A DNA stretch of 64,000 nt from Streptococcus ilei (GCF_000479335.1 NC_022584.1:1116001-1180000); one strand, 5' to 3'; numbered from the stretch's first letter, positions 53,135-62,330 are shown. The notes: a model not told the origin generated them from the letters alone. Numbers and translations are program-made.

Positions 53135-53155
53135 GACCTCACCTCTCTTTCATAT

Positions 53156-53182
53156 TTAGCACTCTAAACACTCAAGTGCTAA
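53156..53182 (-). promoter_or_regulatory. CIRCE operator 1 (hrcA-proximal)
   Basis: TTAGCACTC-N9-AAGTGCTAA: one mismatch to the inverted repeat consensus. It lies downstream of the -10, in the leader. Confidence 0.93.
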
Positions 53183-53193
53183 ACCATGATTCT

Positions 53194-53221
53194 ATTATAC
53201 ACCCTCTCAAGAGAAAGTCAA
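53194..53221 (-). promoter_or_regulatory. SigA promoter of the hrcA operon
   Basis: Minus strand TTGACT (53221-53216), 16-bp spacer, TATAAT (53199-53194), between the two CIRCE elements. Confidence 0.9.
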
Positions 53222-53238
53222 GAGAAAAATCCAAAAAA

Positions 53239-53265
53239 TTAGCACTCTTTTTCAAAGAGTGCTAA
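53239..53265 (-). promoter_or_regulatory. CIRCE operator 2 (upstream)
   Basis: TTAGCACTC-N9-GAGTGCTAA, a perfect consensus copy upstream of the -35. Its hairpin could also help end the carboxypeptidase transcript. Confidence 0.95.
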
Positions 53266-53301
53266 AAATCATTCTTAAGACCGATACTTGTCTAAAAAAG
53301 C

Positions 53302-54075
53302 CTATAAACCTGCTTCTTTCAATTTTTGAATGTATTCTTCTAAAACCAGCTGATGCTTGACCATATACTGGGCATTTTCTACACCAACGTAGCGGAAATG
53401 CCAGTTTTCATAGTCCACACCTGTAATCGCATTTTTCCCTTCTGGATAGCGGAGAACAAAACCATACTGGGGAGCCAAAGCAATAATCTGCTGGGCTACC
53501 TCTTCAGACTGTCCATTTGGAGCACTCATATCAATCGCAAGACCCGTTTGGTGTTCACTAGCACCTGGAACCTGTACTTGAGCTTGAGCTTGAGCTTCTG
53601 CTTCCTCATGAGAAAGTCCCGTAGCTTCTAATTGCGCCACCCGCTCATTATAGAGTTCTGTTTGCTCCTCCACACTTCGATAACCCGAAATCAAGGATTC
53701 TTCAGGCGCGACAGCTCTCGCCGCTGCTAGAAACTGTTTCGTTTGTTCTGCAATCCGACTATCCACCTTGATTTCTTCAACATCAACTAACTGAGGGTTC
53801 AGCTCAGCTAACTTGTTGTCCCGATTGACCAGGACTAGGTTCCAATCCTTAGTAGAAACTTGAGGAAGGTCTGTTTTAGGTTTTTCTTCCTTTTTCTCAA
53901 CCTTTTTTGGAGTGGTTGTTTCTACTTTTTTATCTTCAACAGAGCTCATATGAAGCCATTGAGGTTTCAAATAGAAAATACCCACTCCTGCTCCGATCAG
54001 ACAGAGACCTAAACAGCAGAGCACGATCCAGCTAACTTTCTTTTCTCTTTTCTTGGCAAGTTTGTATTTAGTCAT
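53302..54075 (-). CDS. D-alanyl-D-alanine / L,D-carboxypeptidase (peptidase M15B, LdcB/VanY type)
   Basis: 257 residues. A Lys/Arg-rich start and one membrane helix (about 14-36) leave the enzyme outside the cell after a Thr/Lys-rich linker. The M15 zinc site is visible: SLISGYRSVEEQ, SEHQTGLAIDMSA (His, Asp) and NWHFRYVG (His). It trims stem peptides of peptidoglycan. The hydrophobic segment contains Cys but no proper lipobox. The start overlaps the end of the upstream phosphatase gene by eight bases. Confidence 0.9.
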   Translation of the reverse strand: MTKYKLAKKREKKVSWIVLCCLGLCLIGAGVGIFYLKPQWLHMSSVEDKKVETTTPKKVEKKEEKPKTDLPQVSTKDWNLVLVNRDNKLAELNPQLVDVEEIKVDSRIAEQTKQFLAAARAVAPEESLISGYRSVEEQTELYNERVAQLEATGLSHEEAEAQAQAQVQVPGASEHQTGLAIDMSAPNGQSEEVAQQIIALAPQYGFVLRYPEGKNAITGVDYENWHFRYVGVENAQYMVKHQLVLEEYIQKLKEAGL

Positions 54076-54766
54076 GATCTTCCTCTAACAATTTTGCTCC
54101 AACCTGTCGGTATGACATATCTCCAACTGCTTCTAGTTTAAGTTGGCCATCCTCATACTCAATAACAGTCACACTACCATTGTCCAAGACAAATTCTTTA
54201 AAAGCCTTTGGATCAATCAGGTAAATCAAGGTGCTGATGGTCATCCCATGACTGACCACGATGGCATTGCCACCACCTTGAGACTCAACATCCTTGGCAA
54301 TTGCCGTAAAGCCTTCCAAAATTCGATCGCGAAGAGTTTCCCAAGACTCTGCCCAGCCTGCTGTATCCACTTCGACAATTCCTTCAGCCAACTCCATCAA
54401 GCTCAAATGATGGAAATCATCGACCCGAAAGACACGTGGCAGAACCCCCATAAAGAGTTCTCCATCGTAGGCGCCATCAAAGCTTCCAAAACACCATTCG
54501 CGAATACGCTTATCATAGCGATAAGGAATTTTACCTGTTAACCCTAATTCTTCTAGCACAATCCCCATGGTTTGAATGGTTCGACCAGAGTCACTGGACA
54601 CAGCTTGTTGGAACTGGATTCCTGCTTGACGCAGACCAATCCCTAATTCATGAATCCCTCGTTCGCCAGCTTCCGTCAAGGGACTATCGGACCACCCTTG
54701 GGCGCGACCGATCGTATTAAACATGGTTTTTCCGTGACGGGCAATATACAATTTTGTCTTTGCCAT
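54068..54766 (-). CDS. Histidine phosphatase family protein (second of a tandem pair)
   Basis: 232 residues. Catalytic His in LYIARHGKTMFN near residue 10, Arg/Glu in REWCFGSFDG and second His in VVSHGMTI. This is the phosphoglycerate-mutase-like phosphatase branch, without cofactor-dependent mutase features that I can confirm. It is about 60% identical by eye to the gene before it, so the pair arose by tandem duplication. It overlaps the carboxypeptidase start, so it is likely translated in the same operon. Confidence 0.9.
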   Translation of the reverse strand: MAKTKLYIARHGKTMFNTIGRAQGWSDSPLTEAGERGIHELGIGLRQAGIQFQQAVSSDSGRTIQTMGIVLEELGLTGKIPYRYDKRIREWCFGSFDGAYDGELFMGVLPRVFRVDDFHHLSLMELAEGIVEVDTAGWAESWETLRDRILEGFTAIAKDVESQGGGNAIVVSHGMTISTLIYLIDPKAFKEFVLDNGSVTVIEYEDGQLKLEAVGDMSYRQVGAKLLEEDHD

Positions 54767-54807
54767 TTCTATCCTCCTGCAATTGTTTTCTTCTTATATA
54801 AGATAAC

Positions 54808-55524
54808 TTATTTTTTCACATCAATTTCTTCTGAGTGGGCCTCTAACCAGTTAGCACCTAGCTTGCGATAAGATTCATCTCCGATGGTCTTGATCGAGAA
54901 GCGTCCATTTTCGTATTCGACAAGGGTAACACTGCCATTTTCAACCCTTGGATCTAGCACAATCTCTGGATTTAAAATGCACACAAAGGAACCGATCGTC
55001 ATGCTATGACTGACAACAAGAACATTTCCACCACCCTTAGCTTCAACTTCTTTCGCAATCTCTTCAAAACCATCTACAATCCGTTTTTTCAACACATTCC
55101 ATGGTTCAGCCCAACCGGCTGTATCCACTTGGTAGATCCCATTCGCTAACTCTTCTAGTGTTAACTTCTTGTAGTCTTCTATATCCAGAACACGGGGAAC
55201 GACTCCACGGAACAGCTCTCCTCCATAGGCACCATCAAAACTTCCAAAACACCATTCCCGGATCTTTTTGTTGAAAGTATAAGGAATCTGATCTGTGAGT
55301 CCAAGCTCGTCTAAAACAATCCCCATAGTTTGAATGGCGCGACCTGAATCACTGGAAACAGCACGGACAAAGTCCAAACCAGATTCTCTCAACCCAACTC
55401 CCAATTCACGGATACCTTCTTCTCCTTGAGTAGTTAAAGGCGTATCCGACCAACCTTGGGCACGACCTATCGTATTAAACATGGTTTTTCCATGCCGAAT
55501 AATAAATAATCTTGTTTTCGCCAT
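54808..55524 (-). CDS. Histidine phosphatase family protein (first of a tandem pair)
   Basis: 238 residues. LFIIRHGKTMFN with the catalytic His, REWCFGSFDGAYGGELFRG and VVSHSMTI. Compared with its neighbour, the C-terminus is longer by a charged EEIDVKK tail. ATG follows AAGGAGATCAC. Substrate unknown. It is separated from its paralogue by 41 bp and probably starts the three-gene operon ending with the carboxypeptidase. Confidence 0.9.
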   Translation of the reverse strand: MAKTRLFIIRHGKTMFNTIGRAQGWSDTPLTTQGEEGIRELGVGLRESGLDFVRAVSSDSGRAIQTMGIVLDELGLTDQIPYTFNKKIREWCFGSFDGAYGGELFRGVVPRVLDIEDYKKLTLEELANGIYQVDTAGWAEPWNVLKKRIVDGFEEIAKEVEAKGGGNVLVVSHSMTIGSFVCILNPEIVLDPRVENGSVTLVEYENGRFSIKTIGDESYRKLGANWLEAHSEEIDVKK

Positions 55525-55618
55525 GTGATCTCCTTTTACGTTCTTCTATTATATCATTTTTTATAAGGAAACTGGCAGCGATGACCTCTAGATTCACTTT
55601 CACTACCTTGGTCAACAG

Positions 55619-55657
55619 TAAAAGCCCTGAGCAAACAGTATGCTCCAGGGCCATTTT
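55619..55657 (-). terminator. Terminator of the ACT-PFL operon
   Basis: Minus strand GGCCCTGGAGC and GCTCAGGGC arms with a T-run, directly after the PFL-family stop. Confidence 0.8.
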
Positions 55658-56995
55658 TTAATTTTTAAAACTATGAACTGGGGCTGGAATTTGACCGCCA
55701 CGGGCAATAAAGTCAGCTGACGAAGCTTTGTTGACCTTCATCACTGGAGCAGAGCCAAGAAGTCCTCCAAGCTCTAACATATCGCCTTCTTCTCCATAAG
55801 GAATAATCCGAACCGCTGTTGTCTTTTGGTTGATCACTCCGATAGCTGCTTCATCGGCAATCATAGCCGCAATCGTCGTATCCGGAGTATCAGCTGGGAT
55901 GGCAATCATATCCAGACCGACTGAACAGATGGCAGTCATGGCTTCCAATTTTTCCAGGTTGATATGACCCGATTGGACCGCTGCAATCATCCCCTCATCT
56001 TCTGAGACTGGAATGAAGGCACCTGACAAACCACCGACTTGGTTACAAGCCATGATGCCGCCTTTTTTCACTTGGTCATTGAGCAAAGCCAGTGCTGCGG
56101 TTGTCCCGTGGGTTCCTACTACTTCAAGCCCCATAGCTTCGAGGACACGGGCAACCGAATCCCCAACAGCTGGAGTTGGTGCGAGAGACAAGTCTACAAT
56201 CCCAAACTCCACACCGAGACGTTCACTAGCCATTTGACCCACTAATTGACCGACACGGGTAATCTTGAAGGCTGTCTTCTTAACGGTTTCTGCCAATACA
56301 TCAAAGCTTGCACCTGGAACTTTTTCAATCGCCCGTTGGACAACACCAGGACCAGAAACCCCAACGTTGATGACAACATCCGCTTCACCGACACCGTGGA
56401 AAGCCCCTGCCATAAAAGGATTATCTTCTACTGCATTGGCAAAGACCACCAGCTTACCTGGCCCCATCGGATCTGCTTGGGAAGCTTCTTTAATGATACG
56501 GCCCATGTCTCGGACAGCTGTCATATTGATCCCTGTCTTAGTGGAACCAATGTTAACCGAAGAGCAGACAAAATCGGTCTCTGCTAGAGCGCGAGGAATG
56601 GAATTGATGAGGATTTCATCCCCTTTTTGGTAGCCTTTTTGAACCAGGGCTGAGAAGCCACCGATAAAGTTGACCCCAACTTCTTTAGCCGCACGATCCA
56701 GCGCCTTGGCAAAGGGCACATAGTCTGTCGCATTGGTTGCTGCTCCAATAATGGATATAGGAGTAACCGAAACCCGCTTATTCACAATCGGAATGCCGAG
56801 TTCTGCCGCAATCTCATCCCCGACAGCTACTAAGTCCTTGGCCTTTGTCACAATCTTCTGGTAGACTTTTTCAGCCGCCTTATCGATATCTGGATCAATA
56901 CAATCTAGAAGGGAGATGCCCATGGTGATGGTCCGAACATCAAAGTTCTGCTCCTCAATCATGGCAATGGTTTCTGTTACCTGTTTAATGTCCAT
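55658..56995 (-). CDS. PFL family protein (UPF0210/DUF711)
   Basis: 445 residues, normal family length. [20 protein letters not shown] at the start and [31 protein letters not shown] and [19 protein letters not shown] are highly typical. The fold is related to pyruvate formate-lyase but there is no glycyl-radical motif, and the enzymatic role is unknown. It is nearly always paired with the ACT protein encoded 18 bases upstream, as here. Confidence 0.93.
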   Translation of the reverse strand: MDIKQVTETIAMIEEQNFDVRTITMGISLLDCIDPDIDKAAEKVYQKIVTKAKDLVAVGDEIAAELGIPIVNKRVSVTPISIIGAATNATDYVPFAKALDRAAKEVGVNFIGGFSALVQKGYQKGDEILINSIPRALAETDFVCSSVNIGSTKTGINMTAVRDMGRIIKEASQADPMGPGKLVVFANAVEDNPFMAGAFHGVGEADVVINVGVSGPGVVQRAIEKVPGASFDVLAETVKKTAFKITRVGQLVGQMASERLGVEFGIVDLSLAPTPAVGDSVARVLEAMGLEVVGTHGTTAALALLNDQVKKGGIMACNQVGGLSGAFIPVSEDEGMIAAVQSGHINLEKLEAMTAICSVGLDMIAIPADTPDTTIAAMIADEAAIGVINQKTTAVRIIPYGEEGDMLELGGLLGSAPVMKVNKASSADFIARGGQIPAPVHSFKN

Positions 56996-57013
56996 ATTTC
57001 TACCACCTCATTC

Positions 57014-57280
57014 TTACAAATTGTGCATGGCATCAAAAATCGCTGCGCTCTGGATATTGATTTTTACATGAAGAGACTGACCGAATTCTTCTAATTCTGA
57101 ACGAAGCTGTGTGAAATCTTTTTTCTCATCCGATGTCACAACCGCCATCATAGTGAAGTACTCATCCAATACGGTCTGGGAAATATCATCGATATTGAGT
57201 CCCAACTCTGCCACTTTAGTCGCAACACCTGCTACGATTCCTTTTTGGTCTTTTCCGACAACTGTAATAATTGCTTTCAT
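57014..57280 (-). CDS. ACT domain protein (UPF0237)
   Basis: 88 residues forming one ACT domain (MKAIITVVGKDQKGIVAGVA, TMMAVVTSDEKKDF). ACT domains bind amino acids or similar ligands; related GcvR-type proteins are regulatory. It most likely senses a ligand for the PFL-family protein that follows. ATG lies after a weak ribosome site. Confidence 0.92.
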   Translation of the reverse strand: MKAIITVVGKDQKGIVAGVATKVAELGLNIDDISQTVLDEYFTMMAVVTSDEKKDFTQLRSELEEFGQSLHVKINIQSAAIFDAMHNL

Positions 57281-57426
57281 TTCACTGCTCCATTCTATTT
57301 ATTTGCTTCCATTGTAGCATATTCCCCTTAAAATCGCTTAAATGTTTTAGAGAAGGTTCGGTTTTACAAATAAAAATAAGACATCCAAGAGAATCTCTTG
57401 AATGTCTGTAAATCTTAATATCATGA

Positions 57427-58032
57427 TCAATCAACGGATGGCTCAAGCATTTCCCTTAAGGTAGTAGCTGAAGATAAAACCAAAAGGTAACTAGCAATCC
57501 CCGAAAGATGCAAGAAGGTCGAGATCCATCCGGTGATCATTGGTAGTAGCATCAGGATAGATAGAAGGATTAAGAAAAGATAACACAGTTTTACGGTGCA
57601 TGAAAATTCTTTCCAAATATTCAGTAAAAGTATGACTCCTCCAGTTATAAAAGCATAGCCAACCGCAGAAATCCCCGTCGCCTGAATTTTTTGCCCCTGT
57701 GTTAAGAAGTGAAAGGCGATGGAAGAGATGACTGTCGCGGTAACAAAAACAAGCAAGACATATTTGGAGCCTCTTTTCCTTTCCAGTAGTCCGCCAAAAG
57801 GTAGAATCATGAGCCCATTTAAAAATAGATGTACCCATAAAAACCAGAGGGGGGCTCCTTTACTTCCATGCATCAAGGTTCCACTCATATACTGCCAATA
57901 ATAAACCGGTTTTGAATGAAAGGCCAATAGGTCGTACATAGCATTCCCATAAATAGAAGTGAGAATTCCTAACAATAAACAAATAAAAGTTAAAGTAATG
58001 ACAACTGGGTAGGTTTTGAGGATGTTTTTCAT
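57427..58032 (-). CDS. Rhomboid-like intramembrane protein
   Basis: 201 residues with six hydrophobic segments. HLFLNGLMILPFGGLLE matches the HxxxN loop helix of rhomboids; the serine motif reads GISAVGYA instead of the usual GxSG-x, and a late His lies in HLSGIASYLLV. So a Ser-His pair is present but the last Gly of the motif is Ala. It may be a divergent active protease or an inactive relative. ATG follows a weak ribosome site. Single gene. Confidence 0.75.
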   Translation of the reverse strand: MKNILKTYPVVITLTFICLLLGILTSIYGNAMYDLLAFHSKPVYYWQYMSGTLMHGSKGAPLWFLWVHLFLNGLMILPFGGLLERKRGSKYVLLVFVTATVISSIAFHFLTQGQKIQATGISAVGYAFITGGVILLLNIWKEFSCTVKLCYLFLILLSILMLLPMITGWISTFLHLSGIASYLLVLSSATTLREMLEPSVD

Positions 58033-58146
58033 GTTGCTAATTCTCTTCTATATACTTCTAATTTTTGCAGTTCTTCATCTATGTCTATTATACTACACTC
58101 CGATTTCTAATTTCCCATTTTATGCCAACTTCAAAGACAATAGATA

Positions 58147-58854
58147 TTAAACAAGAAAATGCCAGTAGATATAGTTGTAGATGAAAATCCAGATTGGTTT
58201 CCAAAAAGTGAGAAAATTGCTAAAGGCATGCAAGAAGATGGGCAACCGGATATCTTTGTGTTTCTTGTAGACAGCTGCCAAGAAGAGTCCTGAACAGAAA
58301 TAAAGAGAAAAGGTTATAGGGTCCCGATATTGATGGATCAAATGAAAGACCGCAAAGAGAAAGCCCGAAAGCAAAACATCTAAATGAAACTTACTTTCTT
58401 TAAAGAAGACATTCATCAGATAGCCTCTAAAAATAAATTCTTCGATCATAGGAGATGTAACAGTTGCTAGGACAAAAAACAGAGTACCCGAAATACCAGG
58501 GCCATTTAGATAAATGGAGGATGGCAATTTGGTTTGATGAACGACAGGAACCAGCAAATCCTGAAAAGTTTGCAGCACCCATCTTTCAACAAAGAACCAC
58601 AAGAGCACCAAAGCAAAATACCCCAGATAGGACCACTTCCATTTCTGTCTGTTTGAATGGGTGGCTATCTTCTGTCTTTTAAACCAAAGTAGAATGCCGA
58701 TGAGAAGCAAAGAGTAGAGAACCAAATACATGAAATAAAGAAAACTTACATCACCATTGAAAACTCCGGTTAGGTAGATAACAAGGCCATCGATCCCAAA
58801 AACAAATAGATACAACAGAAACAGTAAAGCGACTCCATGTTTGGCATATTTCAT
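58147..58854 (-). CDS. CPBP family intramembrane metalloprotease (Abi-like)
   Basis: 235 residues, about seven membrane helices. Motif 1 MIEEFIFRGYLMNVF provides the Glu-Glu...Arg group and motif 2 FAVFHLIHQ the His. In streptococci such proteins accompany bacteriocin or pheromone systems, where they may process or protect against peptides; none is adjacent here. ATG at 58854 lies ten bases after GGAG; the TTG three codons upstream abuts that site. The promoter is embedded in a large perfect inverted repeat. Confidence 0.85.
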   Translation of the reverse strand: MKYAKHGVALLFLLYLFVFGIDGLVIYLTGVFNGDVSFLYFMYLVLYSLLLIGILLWFKRQKIATHSNRQKWKWSYLGYFALVLLWFFVERWVLQTFQDLLVPVVHQTKLPSSIYLNGPGISGTLFFVLATVTSPMIEEFIFRGYLMNVFFKESKFHLDVLLSGFLFAVFHLIHQYRDPITFSLYFCSGLFLAAVYKKHKDIRLPIFLHAFSNFLTFWKPIWIFIYNYIYWHFLV

Positions 58855-58881
58855 AACATCCAATCTCCAATATCATTCTTC

Positions 58882-58927
58882 TATACAATTATTTACAAGT
58901 ATAGCACATGGAAATAATTGTATACAA
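58882..58927 (-). promoter_or_regulatory. CPBP gene promoter inside a 13-bp perfect inverted repeat
   Basis: Arms TATACAATTATTT (58882-58894) and AAATAATTGTATA (58912-58924), 17 bp apart. Minus-strand -10 TATACT (58903-58898, extended TG) lies between them and -35 TTGTAT (58927-58922) overlaps the right arm, with an 18-bp spacer. This looks like a repressor operator. Confidence 0.6.
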
Positions 58928-59193
58928 GTTAATCCTAAATTGTTCCTTTTTCAACAGATAGAGGCATCTACTCGTATTTTTTTGTCCACTTTAATAGAAG
59001 AAATCAGCATTTTAGATTTTCTAGTCTGACAATTCTACAATCTATTATCCCTTCATCATCTGGACGATTTTGTTTTGAAATAACTGAAGACTGATCTTTC
59101 TTCAAATAGAAAACAAGGCAGCAACTTTTTCATCCCTCTTTTTCACAATATCGGAAGGACTCATTCCAACTTTCAGATTAGCGTAGCGAAAAT
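58928..59193. other. Intergenic stretch before csbD
   Basis: AT-rich. I see no ORF with a ribosome site and no other motif. Confidence 0.4.
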
Positions 59194-59222
59194 TTGACTT
59201 TCCATTCCAGAAGACATATACT
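59194..59222 (+). promoter_or_regulatory. csbD promoter
   Basis: TTGACT (59194-59199), 17-bp spacer, TATACT (59217-59222). The leader of about 84 nt contains an ACAGTTT/AAACTGT hairpin (59240-59265). Confidence 0.75.
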
Positions 59223-59312
59223 TATATTAATCTGATATAAACAGTTTTAATTTTTTAATAAACTGTCTTGAATTCGGATTAAAAAAACTATTTACTAAAC
59301 GGAGGTGGCGCT

Positions 59313-59516
59313 ATGTCATTAGAAGATAAATTAAACCAAGTTAAAGGTTCTGTTAAAGAAGGTCTCGGTAAAGTAACTGGTGACACAAAAACAGAAGCTG
59401 AAGGCGTTGCTGAAAAAGTTGCATCAAAAGCTAAAGAAGTTGCTGAAGACGCAAAAGAAGCTGTCGAAGGAGCTATCAACGGTGTGAAAAACATCCTTCA
59501 CAAAGACGATAACTAA
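59313..59516 (+). CDS. CsbD-family stress protein
   Basis: 67 residues, ATG behind [29 protein letters not shown] is the CsbD signature; the rest is an Ala/Glu/Lys-rich amphipathic helix. In Bacillus CsbD belongs to the general stress regulon; streptococci lack SigB and this gene has a housekeeping promoter. Abundant, soluble, function unknown. Confidence 0.88.
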   Translation: MSLEDKLNQVKGSVKEGLGKVTGDTKTEAEGVAEKVASKAKEVAEDAKEAVEGAINGVKNILHKDDN

Positions 59517-59532
59517 TCGTTAACGTTCTGGA

Positions 59533-59584
59533 TCCACCCTATTTTCTACAGTCCTATTTGACTGGAGGAGATGGGGTGGTTTTT
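59533..59584 (+). terminator. csbD terminator
   Basis: CCACCC...CAGTC and GACTG...GGGTGG arms with a run of T. Confidence 0.75.
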
Positions 59585-59621
59585 GTTTACCATTCATATG
59601 TAAACTATATATTAGGAATAG

Positions 59622-59652
59622 AAAAAACACCTTGCAAACTGCAAAGTGTTTT
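59622..59652 (-). terminator. rpsI-type terminator after remnant A
   Basis: Minus strand AAAACACTTTGC and GCAAGGTGTTTT around a 5-nt loop, then T-run, 29 bases after the rpsI remnant stop. Confidence 0.75.
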
Positions 59653-59680
59653 CGTTTGTATTCTGCTTTCCAGTAACGAA

Positions 59681-59783
59681 TTAACGTTTTGAGAATTGTG
59701 ATGCTTTACGAGCTTTCTTAAGACCTGGTTTGGAAAGTATGAATTTCAGTTGGACTAAAAACAGCGTAATATCAAGACTTTTC
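59681..59783 (-). repeat. Attachment-site-like rpsI 3' end, copy A
   Basis: 59731-59681 on the minus strand reads KPGLKKARKASQFSKR-stop, the C-terminus of ribosomal protein S9. It is preceded (59732-59783) by non-rpsI sequence shared with copy B (about 88% identical). No intact rpsI precedes it. Integrative elements of streptococci are known to insert at the rpsI 3' end and leave such a duplicate. Confidence 0.75.
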
Positions 59784-60044
59784 TCCGCTTTTATAAAAGC
59801 GTTTTTCCAATCAAATTCAACTAATTTTATCTAAATGGTGTGGATTTTACCCCCAAAATTACAGAGAATGGAGCTGATAAACACTAAACGTTCACACCAT
59901 TAGTTAAATGATTTTTTTCATCATTTTTCTTAGATGATAGAACTTCTAATTTATTTCTTATTCAAGCAAAAACAACCTGCTATAAGTAAGAAAGAGGAAG
60001 ATACAAGAAAAACACGGCGTAAAAACCGATTCAGTTCATTGTCC
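59784..60044. other. Intergenic region between remnant A and the DUF389 gene
   Basis: Contains a CGCTTTT/AAAGCG hairpin with T-run (59786-59806) and a long-range inverted pair AATGGTGTG/CACACCATT (59833-59901). No ORF is credible. Confidence 0.4.
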
Positions 60045-61094
60045 TCAATCCTTGTCTGCTTCATTTTCTTTTACGAGATCGTTTTGTGAATCTTTTTCAG
60101 AGAGTTTTTGATCAATATACTTGTCAATGTTTTCATAAAATTCCTTGGTCGCTTCACTATCTAATGTTGGCGAGTTCTGAACTTGATTCACTTTCAATTG
60201 AACAGATTGAATACCGTAAGAGGCTTGTTTTTGGTGGAGTGTTTCTAATTCTTCTTCTGAAATCGGATCTCCAACAACCGTCAAGACCAATTCATTGTTA
60301 CTTGACTTGTAGACTTGATTAATAACCGTATAATTGGCGAACTCTTTTCCTACAAACTGTTTGATCCCTTCTTTGCGCGCTTGTTCTATTGTCAGAGTAA
60401 CTGCCGAATAGCTAGCTGGAAGAATCAACAATACAATCAAAGAAATCAAGCCAATTCTCATTTTAATGCTCAGCTCTTTAAATGAAGTTAAAGGAGATTT
60501 TCTCATCAAAATTCTTGTTCCAACAATGTTGGCTAGCATGATAAAGACACAGTTGATCAAGAAAAGATAGAGAGCCCCCAATAAAAATCGTACATTCCCA
60601 TTAGCTAAACCATAGCCAGCAGTACAGATAGGCGGCATCAAAGCTGTAGCAATGGCTACTCCTGGCACGATATTGTTTGCTTCTTTTTTCCTTGAACCGA
60701 TCACACCAGCAATCCCACCAGCAATAGCAATGAGAACATCCCAAATGGTTGGAGAGGTTCGTGCGATCAACTCGCTACTTGCATAAGACAAGGGAGAAAT
60801 CCAGAAATACAGAGTCGAGACAAGCAAACTGACCAACACTTGAGTCAATAAAACCTCTAGAGATTGCTTGATTAAACGCGTATCAAAAATAGCTAAACCG
60901 AATCCCAGTCCAACAATCGGTGTCATGAGAGGTGAAATTAACATGGCTCCAATAATAACAGCTGTTGAATTCATATTTAGACCGATAGAGGCAATAAAAA
61001 TTGCACACATCAAAATCGCTGTATCTCTCAATCGAACATGAAGGTCATCGTATAATTTCTCACGGTATTCCCGTGTTGAATAATTGGCAGTCAT
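60045..61094 (-). CDS. DUF389 (TIGR00341-type) membrane protein
   Basis: 349 residues. Seven or so membrane helices follow the family motif AVIIGAMLISPLMTPIVGLG (about 47-66); PGVAIATALMPPICTAGYGL is the second signature. The last 120 residues form a soluble domain. Function unknown; homologues occur beside ion channels and transporters. Its start overlaps the stop of the K+ channel gene (ATGA), so the two are translationally coupled. Ends 264 bp from the rpsI remnant A homology. Confidence 0.88.
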   Translation of the reverse strand: MTANYSTREYREKLYDDLHVRLRDTAILMCAIFIASIGLNMNSTAVIIGAMLISPLMTPIVGLGFGLAIFDTRLIKQSLEVLLTQVLVSLLVSTLYFWISPLSYASSELIARTSPTIWDVLIAIAGGIAGVIGSRKKEANNIVPGVAIATALMPPICTAGYGLANGNVRFLLGALYLFLINCVFIMLANIVGTRILMRKSPLTSFKELSIKMRIGLISLIVLLILPASYSAVTLTIEQARKEGIKQFVGKEFANYTVINQVYKSSNNELVLTVVGDPISEEELETLHQKQASYGIQSVQLKVNQVQNSPTLDSEATKEFYENIDKYIDQKLSEKDSQNDLVKENEADKD

Positions 61095-61414
61095 TTGTCC
61101 TCTCCTCTTTCCTTATTTAAATCGGTATAATAATTAATAATAACAGCTGATAAACAGCCAAAAAATATGAGCCCATAAATCGTCAAGAAGACACTGGTAA
61201 TCCTTCCAATCAAGGTCACAGCTAGGAGATCCCCGTAGCCGACAGTCGTCGAAGTCACAAAAGCATACCAAAGACCGTCTCCGTAATTTGTGATAGCAGG
61301 TTCAACTAGGAAAAGCACGCCTCCTGACCCAAAAACAAAGGTCACAAAACTCAGAGCAAACCGAGTAAAACCCGTAACCTGTATAATATGCCATAACATT
61401 TTTAAACGTCTCAT
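61091..61414 (-). CDS. Small two-helix potassium channel
   Basis: 107 residues. Two membrane helices (about 16-36 and 78-98) surround a pore helix and the K+ selectivity filter TTVGYGD. There is no RCK/TrkA-N domain, so it is a minimal KcsA-like subunit. ATG follows AGGAGAACAA. It is coupled to the DUF389 gene by a 4-bp overlap and lies downstream of a TMEM175-like remnant, itself a K+ channel family. Confidence 0.88.
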   Translation of the reverse strand: MRRLKMLWHIIQVTGFTRFALSFVTFVFGSGGVLFLVEPAITNYGDGLWYAFVTSTTVGYGDLLAVTLIGRITSVFLTIYGLIFFGCLSAVIINYYTDLNKERGEDK

Positions 61415-61427
61415 TTGTTCTCCTTAT

Positions 61428-61996
61428 TCATACTAGCTCCTGACCGAGCCGTTTTTTCCAATAATCAAAGTGAAGATAGGACATGATCTCCATCAGAGAA
61501 AGATAGACAAACTGATAGATCTGATTTAAGCTGATTATCAACTGATATTGTTTGAAAAATGACTGGAAGAAAGACCAGATATGACTGTCTTGAATCAGTC
61601 CCTTCTTAACATCAGACAGGATATTAGCTAAAGCTCCCAAGGACTGAAACGGTAAATCCTTGACATTTATATAGATCCGGTCCACCACATCATTCAGACT
61701 GGTATCTTGGATGGCATGAAATTCTCCAAAGAGAACTCCTGCCGCTCCAAGAGTAGAAACAAATTCCACCAAATAATTTCTGAGGAAATTTTCTCAACCT
61801 TTTCCCATAATGTGTTTAGTGCCATCCATAACGATCCCAACCAGAAAAAGGAAAGAAAACAAGCAAAGAAATTTTGCCGTAAATCCCAAAAAGCTTCAAG
61901 ACTTGGTGTTGTTGGTTTTTCTAACTCTAAAATCAAGATGGTCATAATAATTGCTAGAACAACATCTGTCAATACAATTAATCTGTCTTTCTTCAT
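61428..61996 (-). pseudogene. TMEM175/DUF1211-type channel, N-terminal remnant joined to an unknown 3' piece
   Basis: ATG at 61996 behind AAAGGGG. Residues 1-80 (RLIVLTDVVLAIIMTILILE, FLSFFWLGSLWMALNTLWEK) match the first two helices of TMEM175-like proteins. The frame then drifts into ERQEFSLEN and stops at 61694, while another frame continues to 61428 with VDRIYINVKDLPFQSLGALA, which has no helix pattern of the family. A frameshift or deletion junction near 61770 is likely. I do not recognise the 3' piece. Confidence 0.65.
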
Positions 61997-62062
61997 CGGA
62001 TTGCATCCCCTTTCTTTTTTGTAACATTCTATCTTATCGCATAATATTGGATATTCTTTCAT

Positions 62063-62297
62063 AATCCGACTACAAACAAAAATAAACCAAAAAGTCTGTC
62101 CCTATTATGCTATATTTAACTCTAGAAGTATTCATCCATCTAATTAATAAATATATCATATTTCACAATAAATGAATACTATCAAAGATTCATCCCCTTT
62201 CACTTCATCATTTAGTGTTGCTTAGATTTATCAAAAACAACCAAATTTGTATTAATTTCAAGTATCACCTAGTTACAAAAATTTGGGGTGAACAGAA
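62063..62297. other. Intergenic region upstream of the TMEM175 remnant
   Basis: Highly AT-rich, no ORF and no convincing promoter. Confidence 0.35.
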
Positions 62298-62330
62298 AAA
62301 GCATCCCGTATTTTTGATACGAAATGCTTT
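62298..62330 (-). terminator. rpsI-type terminator after remnant B
   Basis: Minus strand AAAGCAT...GTAT/ATAC...ATGCTTT hairpin with a T-run, 20 bases after the remnant stop. Confidence 0.75.

Noticed and set aside
59313..59494. Minus-strand 68-codon frame opposite csbD
   Set aside because: Antisense to a clear CsbD gene, with no ribosome site.
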